DNA of 64,000 nucleotides from Cognatitamlana sp035818475 (GCF_035818475.1 NZ_JAYMGV010000005.1:1-64000), one strand, 5' to 3'; positions 45,575-54,833 are shown, counted from the first letter of the stretch. The notes: generated by a model from the sequence alone, not told the origin. Made by a program: numbers and translations.

Positions 45575-46066
45575 ATGGCTAACCGAATATTAATAGCTTT
45601 AGGTGCTCCAAATTCGCCATCAGGCATATTAAGTGAGATCTCTATAAGCAGGTTAGATTATGTTTTAAAACAATATAGCAAAGGTACCAAGGTACTTTGC
45701 ACCGGTGGCTGGGGGCAACATTTTAATATTGCAGCTAATTCACATGCTTTTTATGCAAAACAATATTTAATTAAAAAAGGGGTTCGGGAAGAAGACTTTC
45801 TGGAGCCTGCACTCTCTCAAAATACTGTTGATGATGCTGTTAAAATAAAACCCATAATTTCAGGTGCCTTGAATCCCAAGCTTACAATAATCACTTCAGA
45901 CTACCACCTGGAACGTGTGACGTTAATTTTTAAGGACATCCTAAAAGGTCACACAATAGGCTTTGTTGGAGTTTCAAGTCATTTAGACAAAAAAACAAGG
46001 GACTCACTTGTTAAACATGAGCAGAAAGCCATAAGAGCCATTCTTAAAAATGGATTATATTATTGA
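45575..46066 (+). CDS. YdcF/DUF218 family protein
   Basis: A 163-residue soluble protein of the DUF218 fold. It has the opening ILIALGAPN, CTGGWGQHFN in place of the usual TGG/SGG loop, EPALSQNTVDDAV (the conserved nucleotide- or substrate-contacting stretch) and TSDYHLERV. Family members are poorly defined; some act on envelope polysaccharides. Shorter than membrane-anchored SanA-type members and with no transmembrane segment. Confidence 0.82.
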   Translation: MANRILIALGAPNSPSGILSEISISRLDYVLKQYSKGTKVLCTGGWGQHFNIAANSHAFYAKQYLIKKGVREEDFLEPALSQNTVDDAVKIKPIISGALNPKLTIITSDYHLERVTLIFKDILKGHTIGFVGVSSHLDKKTRDSLVKHEQKAIRAILKNGLYY

Positions 46067-46199
46067 AAAACACTCTATTTTAATAATACTTTTAACTGTT
46101 TCAAAACAAAGAATATATTCACAACTATTAAATTAAACATATAATTTGCCTAATCAATAAATTATTTATGCCTTCACACCATAATTCACAATGCTTTGT

Positions 46200-46229
46200 T
46201 TGAATGGTTGGCGCAATATTTTATCTTTG
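46200..46229 (+). promoter_or_regulatory. pheT promoter
   Basis: TTG (46200-46202), exactly 19 bases, then TATCTTTG (46222-46229): a full match to the Bacteroidota primary promoter. The ATG is at 46254. Confidence 0.8.
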
Positions 46230-46253
46230 TGCGATCAAATAGGATATTGATTT

Positions 46254-48680
46254 ATGAAGATTTCATATAACTGGTTAAAGCAATTTTTAAAAACAGATTG
46301 GACACCAGAACAAACCAGCGAATTACTTACAGATTTAGGACTTGAAGTTGAAGGTTTAGAACCTTATCAATCTGTTAAAGGCGGATTAGAAGGTGTAGTA
46401 GTAGGAGAAGTGCTTACATGTGTGAAGCACCCCAATGCAGATAAGTTAAAAGTAACCACTGTAGATATTGGAGCAGATGCTCCTTTACAAATTGTTTGTG
46501 GCGCACCAAACGTGGCTGCCGGCCAAAAAGTTCCTGTTGCTACCATTGGAACCACTTTATATACAGAAGAAGGCGAATCTTGGACCATTAAAAAAGGGAA
46601 AATAAGAGGAGAAGAAAGCTTTGGTATGATCTGTGCCGAAGATGAGCTGGGCTTAGGAAAATCACATGATGGTATTCTTGTTTTAGATGATAGCATTAAG
46701 GCTGGTACTCTTGCAGCTGCTATTTTTGATATTGAAAATGATCATGTATTTGAAATTGGTTTAACACCAAACAGAGCAGATGCCATGAGCCATTTGGGAA
46801 CGGCCCGCGACCTTAAAGCCGGATTGCTTCAAAAGGATATTATTTTAGAATTAATAACACCATCGGTTAGTGCTTTTCGTGTTGATAACCGTATGGTAAA
46901 AATTGATGTTGAAGTAAAAAACAAAGATTTAGCCCCCCGATATTGTGGTGTTACTATCACAGGACTTAAGGTTAAAGAATCCCCAGCCTGGTTACAACAC
47001 AGATTAAAGGCTATTGGTTTAGCGCCAATTAATAATATTGTTGATGCCACTAATTATGTATTACATGATTTAGGTCAACCACTTCATGCTTTTGATGCTG
47101 TTAAAGTTTCGGGAAATAAAATTGAAGTTAAAACCCTGGAGGCTGGAACCAAATTTGTGACTTTAGATGGTGTTGAGCGTGAACTTCATGAAGATGATCT
47201 TATGATATGTGATGCTGAAAAACCAATGTGTATTGCCGGGGTATTTGGAGGAGAATATTCTGGAGTAACCGAAAACACAACCAGTATCTTCCTGGAAAGT
47301 GCTTATTTTAATCCGGTTAGTGTCCGTAAAACTGCCAAACGCCATGGACTGAACACCGATGCATCTTTTAGATTTGAACGTGGTATTGATCCTAATATTA
47401 CAGAATACGCATTGAAACGTGCTGCTTTATTAATTCAAGAAATTGCAGGAGGAGAAATTACCAGTGATATCATTGATATTTACCCCAATAAAATTAAGGA
47501 TTTTGAAGTTCGTTTAAGCTTTGAAAATGCTAAGAAGTTAATTGGCGAAGACATCCCAAGGGAAGTTATAAAAGGCATTTTGTCTTCTTTAGAGATCAAA
47601 GTAAATAATGTTACTGAAACTGGTCTTGGTTTAACCGTGCCGGCATATAGAAACGATGTACAGCGTGAAGCTGATATTATTGAAGAAATTCTAAGGGTTT
47701 ATGGTTATAATAATATAAAAACAACGGAGAAGCTTAATGCTTCAATTTCTACAACATCGCGTTTTGAAGATTATAAAATTCAAAATATAATAGGAAACCA
47801 ACTGGCCTCTCAGGGATTTTATGAAATTCTTTCAAACTCGCTTACAACTCCAAATTATACAACACTGAGTGCCCAATTAAAAGAAGAGCATAATATTAGT
47901 ATACTTAACCCTTTAAGTAATGACCTGTCTGTTTTAAGGCAATCGTTATTATTTTCAGGTTTAGAATCCATTTCATTTAATATCAATAGAAAACGTGCTA
48001 ATTTAAAATTCTTTGAATTTGGTAACACCTATCATAACTATGGTGAAAACCGTGAAGAATTGAAACACCTCTCTCTTTTTATTACAGGAAATCAAGCAGC
48101 TGAAAACTGGAATGAAAAAAGTAAAAAGAGTGACTTCTTTTTAATGAAAGGGTTTATCACTGCAATACTCGATCGATTAGGAATTTCAAGATTTACAGAA
48201 TCTCCTATAAAAAATGATCTGTTTTCAGAAGGCATAACCATAGCTTTAGGCAAGAACAAGTTAGTCGATTTTGGCTTGATCAAAAAGCCTGTTTTAAAAC
48301 ATTTTGATATTGCCCAGGAGGTCATATTTGCAGATTTTAACTGGAACGCCATCTTAGAACTTATCAAACATAACAGCATTAAATTTAAAACCATTCCGAA
48401 ATACCCGGAGGTTAGACGTGATTTTGCTTTGTTATTAGATGATCATGTAACTTTTGAATCTATTCATAAAATAGCAAAACAAACCGAAAAGCAATTGCTT
48501 AAAGCTATTAACCTGTTTGATGTTTATCAGGGCAAAAACCTTCCTAAAGGGAAAAAGAGTTATGCCGTTAGTTTTACATTACAAGATGAAAACAAAACAC
48601 TTAACGACAAGCAAATAGATAAGATCATGAAAAAGCTTCAGGCCAACTTTGAAAAACAACTTGGAGCAGAATTACGATAA
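46254..48680 (+). CDS. pheT: Phenylalanine-tRNA ligase beta subunit
   Basis: An 808-residue subunit of the PheRS heterotetramer. It has the N-terminal tRNA-binding OB domain (about 39-150, VGEVLTCVKHPNADKLKVTTVDIG), B3/B4 editing domain, B5 domain (about 405-480), catalytic-like core and the C-terminal anticodon-binding domain (about 715-808, KYPEVRRDFALLLDD). Length normal. It has its own promoter; pheS is not in the window, so the two subunits are encoded apart. Its stop is one base away from the stop of the convergent cyclase gene. Confidence 0.97.
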   Translation: MKISYNWLKQFLKTDWTPEQTSELLTDLGLEVEGLEPYQSVKGGLEGVVVGEVLTCVKHPNADKLKVTTVDIGADAPLQIVCGAPNVAAGQKVPVATIGTTLYTEEGESWTIKKGKIRGEESFGMICAEDELGLGKSHDGILVLDDSIKAGTLAAAIFDIENDHVFEIGLTPNRADAMSHLGTARDLKAGLLQKDIILELITPSVSAFRVDNRMVKIDVEVKNKDLAPRYCGVTITGLKVKESPAWLQHRLKAIGLAPINNIVDATNYVLHDLGQPLHAFDAVKVSGNKIEVKTLEAGTKFVTLDGVERELHEDDLMICDAEKPMCIAGVFGGEYSGVTENTTSIFLESAYFNPVSVRKTAKRHGLNTDASFRFERGIDPNITEYALKRAALLIQEIAGGEITSDIIDIYPNKIKDFEVRLSFENAKKLIGEDIPREVIKGILSSLEIKVNNVTETGLGLTVPAYRNDVQREADIIEEILRVYGYNNIKTTEKLNASISTTSRFEDYKIQNIIGNQLASQGFYEILSNSLTTPNYTTLSAQLKEEHNISILNPLSNDLSVLRQSLLFSGLESISFNINRKRANLKFFEFGNTYHNYGENREELKHLSLFITGNQAAENWNEKSKKSDFFLMKGFITAILDRLGISRFTESPIKNDLFSEGITIALGKNKLVDFGLIKKPVLKHFDIAQEVIFADFNWNAILELIKHNSIKFKTIPKYPEVRRDFALLLDDHVTFESIHKIAKQTEKQLLKAINLFDVYQGKNLPKGKKSYAVSFTLQDENKTLNDKQIDKIMKKLQANFEKQLGAELR

Positions 48681-48681
48681 A

Positions 48682-49506
48682 TTATTTGATGAGGGCTATA
48701 ATTCTTAATGGCCCTCCACTACCCCCTTTAATTTTCATTGGCAAAGCTACTATCGTGAAATCGTTAGCGGGTAGTTTATCTAAGTTTGTTAAGTTTTCAA
48801 AAGCAGGTATGTTTTCTCCTAACAGTATAACATGACTTTCAAAATCTGAAGATTGCCCATAATCTATACTGGGAGTGTCAATACCTATAGAACTAATAGT
48901 CCTGTTTTTAACCAACCAACTGGCAGCTTTAGGATCTAAACCCGGGAAATGCAACTCTTTAACCGCTTCCTCTCCTCGCATGTCTGTCCCCAAATATTTT
49001 ACCTTATCAGGATAGTACCTGGAAAAACCTGTTTCCAGTAAGACTATGCTTCTATCAGGAATTTGAGTATTGTTTTCCTTTTCCCAATTGAGGAGATCTT
49101 CAATACTCACCAAATACTCCGGATTATTCATAGCCCGCTCAGAAACATCAACCTTAATAGCTTTACCTATAAGATTTTCAACAGGTATTTGGTCTAAGGT
49201 TTGTCCGTGTCTGGCAAAGTGAATTGGAGCGTCAACGTGTGTACCTCCATGTTCTGCAGTTGAAAAATTATTAGCGGCATAAAAAAAGCCCTTCTCAGTT
49301 TCTCCATGAGCAACAACATCCATTTCAAATTCTTTTGCCGTTACCCAATAAATAGTTTCTTTGGAAAACTCATGAGTCAGATCTATTATTTGATTATACT
49401 CAAATATGGTATTGACACTATCTGATACGTTATTTTTTTCAGTGTTGTTTTGACACGCTATAAAAGCAAATACACTTAATAAAATTCCATTTTTTATAAG
49501 TCTCAT
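48682..49506 (-). CDS. Cyclase family lipoprotein (kynurenine formamidase-like fold)
   Basis: A 274-residue lipoprotein (FIACQN, Cys about 18). The metal motif HGGTHVDAPIH (86-96) is the family HxGTHxDxPxH signature. IDTPSIDYGQS and the closing PLRIIALIK also fit. Members hydrolyse cyclic or N-formyl amides; this one is extracytoplasmic and its substrate is unknown. The 3' ends of this gene and pheT meet with no terminator between, so their transcripts must overlap. Confidence 0.87.
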   Translation of the reverse strand: MRLIKNGILLSVFAFIACQNNTEKNNVSDSVNTIFEYNQIIDLTHEFSKETIYWVTAKEFEMDVVAHGETEKGFFYAANNFSTAEHGGTHVDAPIHFARHGQTLDQIPVENLIGKAIKVDVSERAMNNPEYLVSIEDLLNWEKENNTQIPDRSIVLLETGFSRYYPDKVKYLGTDMRGEEAVKELHFPGLDPKAASWLVKNRTISSIGIDTPSIDYGQSSDFESHVILLGENIPAFENLTNLDKLPANDFTIVALPMKIKGGSGGPLRIIALIK

Positions 49507-49660
49507 AATACCGGGTTTAAATTGTAATACATACTAATTAAAGCAAATAAATTTAACATAAGGTAAATAATTTAAAATTAAACAAACTTAATAGGTTGGA
49601 TTTACACATTTTATAAAATGAGTTAGTACATTTATTTTATTAAAAATAAATACACACTTA

Positions 49661-50188
49661 ATGAGATTGTTAAGCCTCAAAAAAGAACTGCTTTTTTTAA
49701 TGCTTTTTTCTTATGTTGTTAATGTGTTCTCTCAGGTACCCGAATCTGATGAACTTATGGTTATCCATAAGGTAACAACATCCGATATGAACGCTATAAT
49801 CACCCCTTTTCAAGGCAGTATTGTTTATAATACTGATCATGACAGTATGTTTATATATGATGGTGGTCAATGGCTCAGGTTGGTCACAAAGAAAGAATTA
49901 ATAACCTCATTAACCGGAGATTATACTTTGGAACTAAAGGATAACGGAACTGTACTTGCTTTTGATAGCCCAAACCCGGCTACTTTAACAGTTCCATTAA
50001 ACTTACCTATAGGATTTAATGTTAGCCTGTATCAAATTGGAGATGGTGAAATAACTATTGAAGGTGATACCGGAGTCACAATAAAAAACAGGCTCTCACG
50101 GTTTAAAACAGCCGGTAAGGATGCCGGTGTAGGCATTATATCTACAGCGTTAAACACTTTTCATATAACAGGGGATTTATCAAAATGA
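49661..50188 (+). CDS. Secreted protein with tail-fibre-like C terminus, 175 aa
   Basis: A signal peptide (1-24, VFS then Gln). An N-terminal part (GSIVYNTDHDSMFIYDGGQWLRL) resembles a short motif frequent in Bacteroidota surface and fibre-like proteins. A C-terminal beta region follows (LPIGFNVSLYQIGDGEITIEG, RFKTAGKDAGVGII). It overlaps the next gene by four bases (ATGA), so the two products are coupled. Role unknown, probably extracellular. Confidence 0.7.
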   Translation: MRLLSLKKELLFLMLFSYVVNVFSQVPESDELMVIHKVTTSDMNAIITPFQGSIVYNTDHDSMFIYDGGQWLRLVTKKELITSLTGDYTLELKDNGTVLAFDSPNPATLTVPLNLPIGFNVSLYQIGDGEITIEGDTGVTIKNRLSRFKTAGKDAGVGIISTALNTFHITGDLSK

Positions 50189-51084
50189 ATAAGATATTTG
50201 TTTTATGGGTGTTTATTCTTTTGGGACTACAAACAAACAGTCAAATTAGTCATTATAACCAATACCCAACTTTTAGCTTGCATCATATTTTAGATGACAA
50301 ACTTGAAAACATCAGCTTTGCTCTTTCATTAAGAGTACTTGTCTCAGATTACAATGGTCCCATTATCCGCTTAAGAAGAGCAAATGACAATCTTGAAGAA
50401 GATTTTTTCGCCGACTCCTCAAATGACATTGTTGACCTGAATGCTATTGATGCCTGGCGTAATGGCAATGCTGTTTTTGTTGTTAGATGGTATGATCAAA
50501 GCGGACTTAATAGAGATGCCATTCAAACTGACCTAAGCAGGCAACCTCCATTTACTTCAGACCCAATCATGCCCTATATTCAAGGTGATGGTAGATCTGA
50601 CAGATTAGATGTTCTTACCAGTATTCAATTATTAACAAATGCAGGAGCAAACGGTACGGTTTTGTCTGTAATGTCTGTAACCAGAAGACAGCAGAACTCT
50701 TTTGGAGTTTTGAATCAAAGAAATCGTTGGTCTGTCCATGCTAACTGGGGTAATGGTAGTCTTTATTTTGATCCGGGAATGTGTTGTAATAATCCAAGAC
50801 AATTCAATAACAATGATTTTACAAACAAATTTGCTCATTATACATTTATAAGAGCCACTAACTCAGTTACTGTAAGGCTAAACAACGTTCAAAAACTCTC
50901 TGGTAATTACACGAGATCAAGATGCACCCTGAATAATAATTTTGGAATATTTTATGCAAACGGTTTGAATTCAAGGCTTCATTCAAATATGAAACTATCG
51001 GAGTTTATCATGTATAGTACAGATATTCCCAATACGGTATATGAAGATATAGAAAAAGATAGCATACTATGCTGGGAATTATAA
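50185..51084 (+). CDS. Secreted arabinofuranosidase-B-catalytic-domain-like protein, 299 aa
   Basis: A signal peptide (1-19, TNS then Gln). The mature part has SFALSLRVLVSDYNGPIIRLRR and VRWYDQSGLNRDAIQ, which recall the concanavalin-like catalytic domain of GH54 alpha-L-arabinofuranosidases, a fold also used in non-enzymatic Bacteroidota surface proteins. Whether it is active cannot be told. It carries no T9SS sorting domain. Start overlaps the stop of the preceding gene. Confidence 0.68.
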   Translation: MNKIFVLWVFILLGLQTNSQISHYNQYPTFSLHHILDDKLENISFALSLRVLVSDYNGPIIRLRRANDNLEEDFFADSSNDIVDLNAIDAWRNGNAVFVVRWYDQSGLNRDAIQTDLSRQPPFTSDPIMPYIQGDGRSDRLDVLTSIQLLTNAGANGTVLSVMSVTRRQQNSFGVLNQRNRWSVHANWGNGSLYFDPGMCCNNPRQFNNNDFTNKFAHYTFIRATNSVTVRLNNVQKLSGNYTRSRCTLNNNFGIFYANGLNSRLHSNMKLSEFIMYSTDIPNTVYEDIEKDSILCWEL

Positions 51085-51265
51085 CGGTGTCATGTTTTGT
51101 AACAAATCATAAAGGCTTCAAAACTGTCAAACAGAACGTATTTAAAAAACCAGAATAACACTTTAAAAAAGACGAGGGGTTACTTTTAAAAATATCAAAA
51201 ATCATTTTCGGAATTAAAAATAAAATTTTGTATCTTTAAGAGAGAACCTTAAAACCCATTTTGCT

Positions 51266-51496
51266 ATGTCAAACTATGTAAAAGTCTTTACGGGAAATTT
51301 TATTGAAGTACAACGTATTTTTAACGAGCTTGAAAAACTAGGGGTTTGCGCTGTAATAAAAGATGAATCAGAATCCGGTCGGTTAGCCGGTTTCGGCTCT
51401 TCAATTCAGGGCTTTCAGGAAATACATGTTCATAAAGATGAACTTAATAAAACCCAATCCCTTCTAAAAAAGATTACAACAGAATTACAGGAATAA
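51266..51496 (+). CDS. DUF2007 domain protein, 76 aa
   Basis: A small soluble protein matching DUF2007 (KVFTGNFIEVQRIFNELEKLG, then ESGRLAGF and EIHVHKDELNKTQSLL), whose fold resembles ACT/P-II-like domains. Possibly regulatory; function unproved. A near-consensus box TATCTTTA lies about 35 bases upstream. Convergent with the ABC-F gene, 5 bases apart. Confidence 0.82.
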   Translation: MSNYVKVFTGNFIEVQRIFNELEKLGVCAVIKDESESGRLAGFGSSIQGFQEIHVHKDELNKTQSLLKKITTELQE

Positions 51497-51501
51497 TTTG
51501 A

Positions 51502-53127
51502 TTATGCAGTTACTGCATACATTTTATTACGCAATTCTTTAATCTTAGCATCTTGCATATACTCATCAAACGTAGTGTAACGGTCTATAACACCATTAGG
51601 AGTTAATTCCACCACTCTATTGGCAACAGTTTGAGCAAATTGATGATCATGTGTTGTAAACAGTATAGTGCCTTTAAAGTTTTTAAGAGAATTATTGAAG
51701 GCTGTAATGCTTTCTAAATCCAAGTGGTTTGTAGGCTCATCAAGCATTAAAACATTAGCTCTGGTCATCATCATTCTACTTAGCATACAACGTACTTTTT
51801 CACCACCCGAAAGTACATTTGATTTTTTAAGTGCCTCTTCTCCACTAAAAATCATTTTCCCTAAAAATCCACGAATATAAACTTCTTCACGCTCTTCTTC
51901 GGTAGTAGCCCATTGACGTAACCAGTCTACTAAAGTCAGATTATTATCAAAGAAAGCACTATTGTCCAACGGTAAATAAGATTGTGTGGTAGTTACACCC
52001 CAGGCAAATTTGCCTGCATCTGCCTTTTCATTATTATTTATAATTTGATAAAAGGCAGTTGTAGCTCTTGAATCTCTTGAAAACACAACTACTTTATCGC
52101 CTTTAGCCAAATTCAGGTCAATATTTTTAAAAAGCACCTCACCATCAATAGAAGCCGCCAAGCCTTCAACATTTAATATCTGGTCTCCAGCCTCTCTATC
52201 TCGTTCAAAGATAATAGCCGGATACCTCCTGCTTGTTCTTCTTATATCTGCAATATTTAACTTATCAATCATTTTCTTTCTACTTGTAGCCTGTTTACTT
52301 TTTGCTACGTTAGCAGAAAAACGACGAATAAATTCCTCTAACTCCTTTTTCTTTTCTTCAGCCTTTTTGTTTTGTTGCGCATGTTGTTTTGCTGCTAATT
52401 GAGAAGATTCATACCAAAACGAATAATTACCCGAGTAATGGTTGATCTTGCCAAAATCAATATCAGAGATATGTGTACAAACAGCATCTAAAAAATGCCT
52501 GTCATGAGACACTACAATGACACAATTATCATAGTTTGCAAGAAAGTTTTCTAGCCATGAAATGGTTTCATAATCCAAATCATTGGTAGGCTCATCCATA
52601 ATCAGTACATCTGGGTTTCCAAATAAAGCCTGTGCTAATAATACACGTACTTTTTGTTTTCCATCCAGATCAGCCATTAAAGTATAATGAAATTCTTCTT
52701 TAATACCCAGGTTAGACAGCATGGCGGCAGCGTCACTATCAGCATTCCAGCCATTCATTTCTTCAAATTCTACCTGAAGCTCTCCTATTTTTTCAGCATT
52801 CTCATCAGAATAATCAGCATAAAGCGCATCAATCTCTGTCTTTATCTTAAATAGGGGTTTATTACCCATTAAAACCGTTTCTAAAACCGTATGCTCATCA
52901 TATAAATTATGATTTTGCTCAAGTACAGACATACGCTTACCGGCCTCTAAGGATACATGACCGGATGTTGGCTCTTGCTTACCGGAAATAATCTTTAAAA
53001 ATGTAGATTTTCCTGAACCGTTTGCGCCAATGATCCCATAACAATTACCATTATTAAAAGTAGTATTTACTTCATCAAAAAGCACACGTTTTCCAAATTG
53101 TACAGAAAGGTTTGATACTGATAACAT
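51502..53127 (-). CDS. ABC-F family ATPase (YbiT-like) with one degenerate ATP site
   Basis: A 541-residue soluble ABC-F protein, two ABC domains joined by a charged helical linker (about 245-290), acting on ribosomes in known relatives. NBD1 has Walker A GANGSGKS (34-41) and Walker B VLIMDEP, but its signature reads DLDGKQK (153-159) instead of LSGGQ. NBD2 has signature VLSGGEK and Walker B VLMLDEP, but its Walker A region reads FSRDSRATT (349-357), without the GxGKS loop. Switch His is kept in both (SHDRHF, THDHQF). In a head-to-tail arrangement this leaves one complete and one degenerate site. A structured leader lies upstream. Confidence 0.93.
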   Translation of the reverse strand: MLSVSNLSVQFGKRVLFDEVNTTFNNGNCYGIIGANGSGKSTFLKIISGKQEPTSGHVSLEAGKRMSVLEQNHNLYDEHTVLETVLMGNKPLFKIKTEIDALYADYSDENAEKIGELQVEFEEMNGWNADSDAAAMLSNLGIKEEFHYTLMADLDGKQKVRVLLAQALFGNPDVLIMDEPTNDLDYETISWLENFLANYDNCVIVVSHDRHFLDAVCTHISDIDFGKINHYSGNYSFWYESSQLAAKQHAQQNKKAEEKKKELEEFIRRFSANVAKSKQATSRKKMIDKLNIADIRRTSRRYPAIIFERDREAGDQILNVEGLAASIDGEVLFKNIDLNLAKGDKVVVFSRDSRATTAFYQIINNNEKADAGKFAWGVTTTQSYLPLDNSAFFDNNLTLVDWLRQWATTEEEREEVYIRGFLGKMIFSGEEALKKSNVLSGGEKVRCMLSRMMMTRANVLMLDEPTNHLDLESITAFNNSLKNFKGTILFTTHDHQFAQTVANRVVELTPNGVIDRYTTFDEYMQDAKIKELRNKMYAVTA

Positions 53128-53149
53128 AAACTTAATTTAAAATTTTATT

Positions 53150-53232
53150 CAGATTTTTACTTTATTAAATCTGCTTATATGAACTTACAAACTAATCTGA
53201 TTTGCACCTCAGCATACCTCAAAATTGTAAGT
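53150..53232 (-). promoter_or_regulatory. Structured 5' leader of the ABC-F gene
   Basis: Two inverted repeats lie between the promoter and the ATG at 53127: ACTTACAA (53225-53232 as read on the minus strand) with TTGTAAGT (53183-53190), and CAGATTT with AAATCTG (53150-53173). The first encloses a 7-codon ORF. The leader is about 105 bases long. Confidence 0.45.
53192..53215 (-). CDS. Possible 7-codon upstream ORF in the ABC-F leader (uncertain)
   Basis: On the minus strand ATG at 53215 encodes M-L-R-C-K-S-D and stops at 53192. It lies inside the loop of the hairpin 53183-53232. Such a short ORF can be chance; it is listed because ABC-F genes are often controlled by leader-peptide attenuation. 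Confidence 0.25.
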   Translation of the reverse strand: MLRCKSD

Positions 53233-53237
53233 TTTTG

Positions 53238-53245
53238 CAAAAGTA
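53238..53245 (-). promoter_or_regulatory. Putative ABC-F promoter -7 box
   Basis: TACTTTTG on the minus strand matches TAnnTTTG; the predicted start falls at the base of the first leader hairpin. Confidence 0.55.
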
Positions 53246-53375
53246 GAAAATTCAATTGGTTAGACGAAACTAAACCCTTCAATTTTAGGTTGAATCTTGA
53301 CAAAATGCCAAAGCACACGGTTTAACAGTCAATAACTTTAACAACGCCTTAACAGCACTTTATGTCTACAACTTA

Positions 53376-53383
53376 TACATTTG
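53376..53383 (+). promoter_or_regulatory. Putative -7 box for the thioredoxin-fold lipoprotein gene
   Basis: TACATTTG, 28 bases before the ATG at 53412; no -33 TTG at the usual spacing. Confidence 0.45.
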
Positions 53384-53411
53384 TTTTAGCAAATATACTC
53401 TCTGACACTTT

Positions 53412-54833
53412 ATGAAGTTCTATTTTTCATATCTAGTAATACTAATTGCATTTTTAGGCTGCAAAGACGATAAGCATAAAACAATTATTGATTATGCCTA
53501 CATTGGCGGTGAAATAATTAATCCCAGTGCTAATTATGTTGTACTTTCAAAAGAAGAAAAAGTTATTGATACTATAAAACTTGATGGTAGAAACCGCTTT
53601 TTACATAAAGTAAAGCACTTAAAAGAAGGCATTTATACATTTAAGCACGGCGTTGAATATCAAATGATTTTACTTGAACCCAGGGATAGTGTTCTTTTTA
53701 GATTAAATACTTTAGATTTTGATGAGTCCTTAGTCTTTTCTGGTAGAGGTGATAAAAAAAATAATTATTTAATCAACGAATTTTTAGAAAATGAACGGGA
53801 GGAAAAGTATGTTATTAAATTGTGTCAATTAAATCCGAATGCCTATCAAACACATATTGACTCATTAAAAGATAGGAAAGTGAAACTATATGAACGCTTT
53901 ATTGATAAACACGAGCCTTCAGAACTTTTTAAAAAAATAGCCCAGGCTAATATAGATTACAGCCATTATTCAAATAAAGAAGTTTATCCATTTATACATT
54001 ACGGAAGAGATAAAGCCTCCATATTAAAATCGCTTCCGGACGATTTTTATGATTATAGAAAACATATAAACTATAATGATGAGTTTTTAAGCAGTTATCA
54101 TAATTATAACACCTTTTTAAGACATAGCCTCAGTAATTTATCTCTCAAAGTTCACGATGCTCATAATACAGGAAAACCCTTTAATAGAAACTCTCTATGC
54201 TATAATTTAGATAAGTTAAAGCTTGTTGATAGTCTGGTTACTAACACTGCTATAAAAGATGATTTGTTATATCATTTTACAATGAATTATTTATCCAGAA
54301 GCAAAAACGAAAAAAACAACAATATCATATTGAAGTCTTACCTCAGTAAAACCAATAGTACAAAAGGTAAGGAAAAAATGACTGGATATACCTACGCCAT
54401 TAACAGCTTGAAAGAAGGCTCTGAAATCCCTGATATTGAATTAATTGACCTTAATAATGAAGTCGTTAAATTAAGCTCGTTAACACCTTCTACCACGGTT
54501 GTTACCTTTTGGTCTAATGTATACTACAAACATTTTAAGGAAAGCCATTTTAAATTAAAAAAGTTAAGGCTAAAATATCCCGAAGTAACATTTATTAGCA
54601 TAAACATAGATGGTTTGGGGGTTAATAAATCTAAAAAAATACTTGAAAAGTATAATTTTGAAAGCTCTAATGCATACTTATTTAAAAACCCTAAAGAAGC
54701 TACAGATGTTTTGGCTGTTTATCCTTTAACCAAGACAATTATTTTGGATAAGAATAATAAGATTGAAAACTGTCACACCAATATTTTTTCAGTTTACTTT
54801 GAAAAACAGCTTCTTGGATTGCTCAATAAATAA
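53412..54833 (+). CDS. TlpA-like lipoprotein lacking the CxxC motif
   Basis: A 473-residue lipoprotein (AFLGCKD, Cys about 17). The N-terminal part (about 25-110) resembles the DUF4369-like beta domain often found before thioredoxin domains in Bacteroidota. A helical middle follows. The last 130 residues (GSEIPDIELIDLNNEVVKLSSL, then VVTFWSNVYYKHF at 363-375) have the TlpA/thioredoxin pattern, but the WCxxC position reads SNVYYKH, so there is no redox pair. Probably a binding or structural role in the periplasm; function unknown. Confidence 0.78.
   Translation: MKFYFSYLVILIAFLGCKDDKHKTIIDYAYIGGEIINPSANYVVLSKEEKVIDTIKLDGRNRFLHKVKHLKEGIYTFKHGVEYQMILLEPRDSVLFRLNTLDFDESLVFSGRGDKKNNYLINEFLENEREEKYVIKLCQLNPNAYQTHIDSLKDRKVKLYERFIDKHEPSELFKKIAQANIDYSHYSNKEVYPFIHYGRDKASILKSLPDDFYDYRKHINYNDEFLSSYHNYNTFLRHSLSNLSLKVHDAHNTGKPFNRNSLCYNLDKLKLVDSLVTNTAIKDDLLYHFTMNYLSRSKNEKNNNIILKSYLSKTNSTKGKEKMTGYTYAINSLKEGSEIPDIELIDLNNEVVKLSSLTPSTTVVTFWSNVYYKHFKESHFKLKKLRLKYPEVTFISINIDGLGVNKSKKILEKYNFESSNAYLFKNPKEATDVLAVYPLTKTIILDKNNKIENCHTNIFSVYFEKQLLGLLNK

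Noticed and set aside
46367..46696. 109-codon frame antisense to pheT
   Set aside because: Ser/Pro-rich shadow translation of the pheT tRNA-binding domain.
49661..51084. Prophage remnant suggested by the tail-fibre-like protein
   Set aside because: Both proteins have signal peptides and no other phage gene is present.
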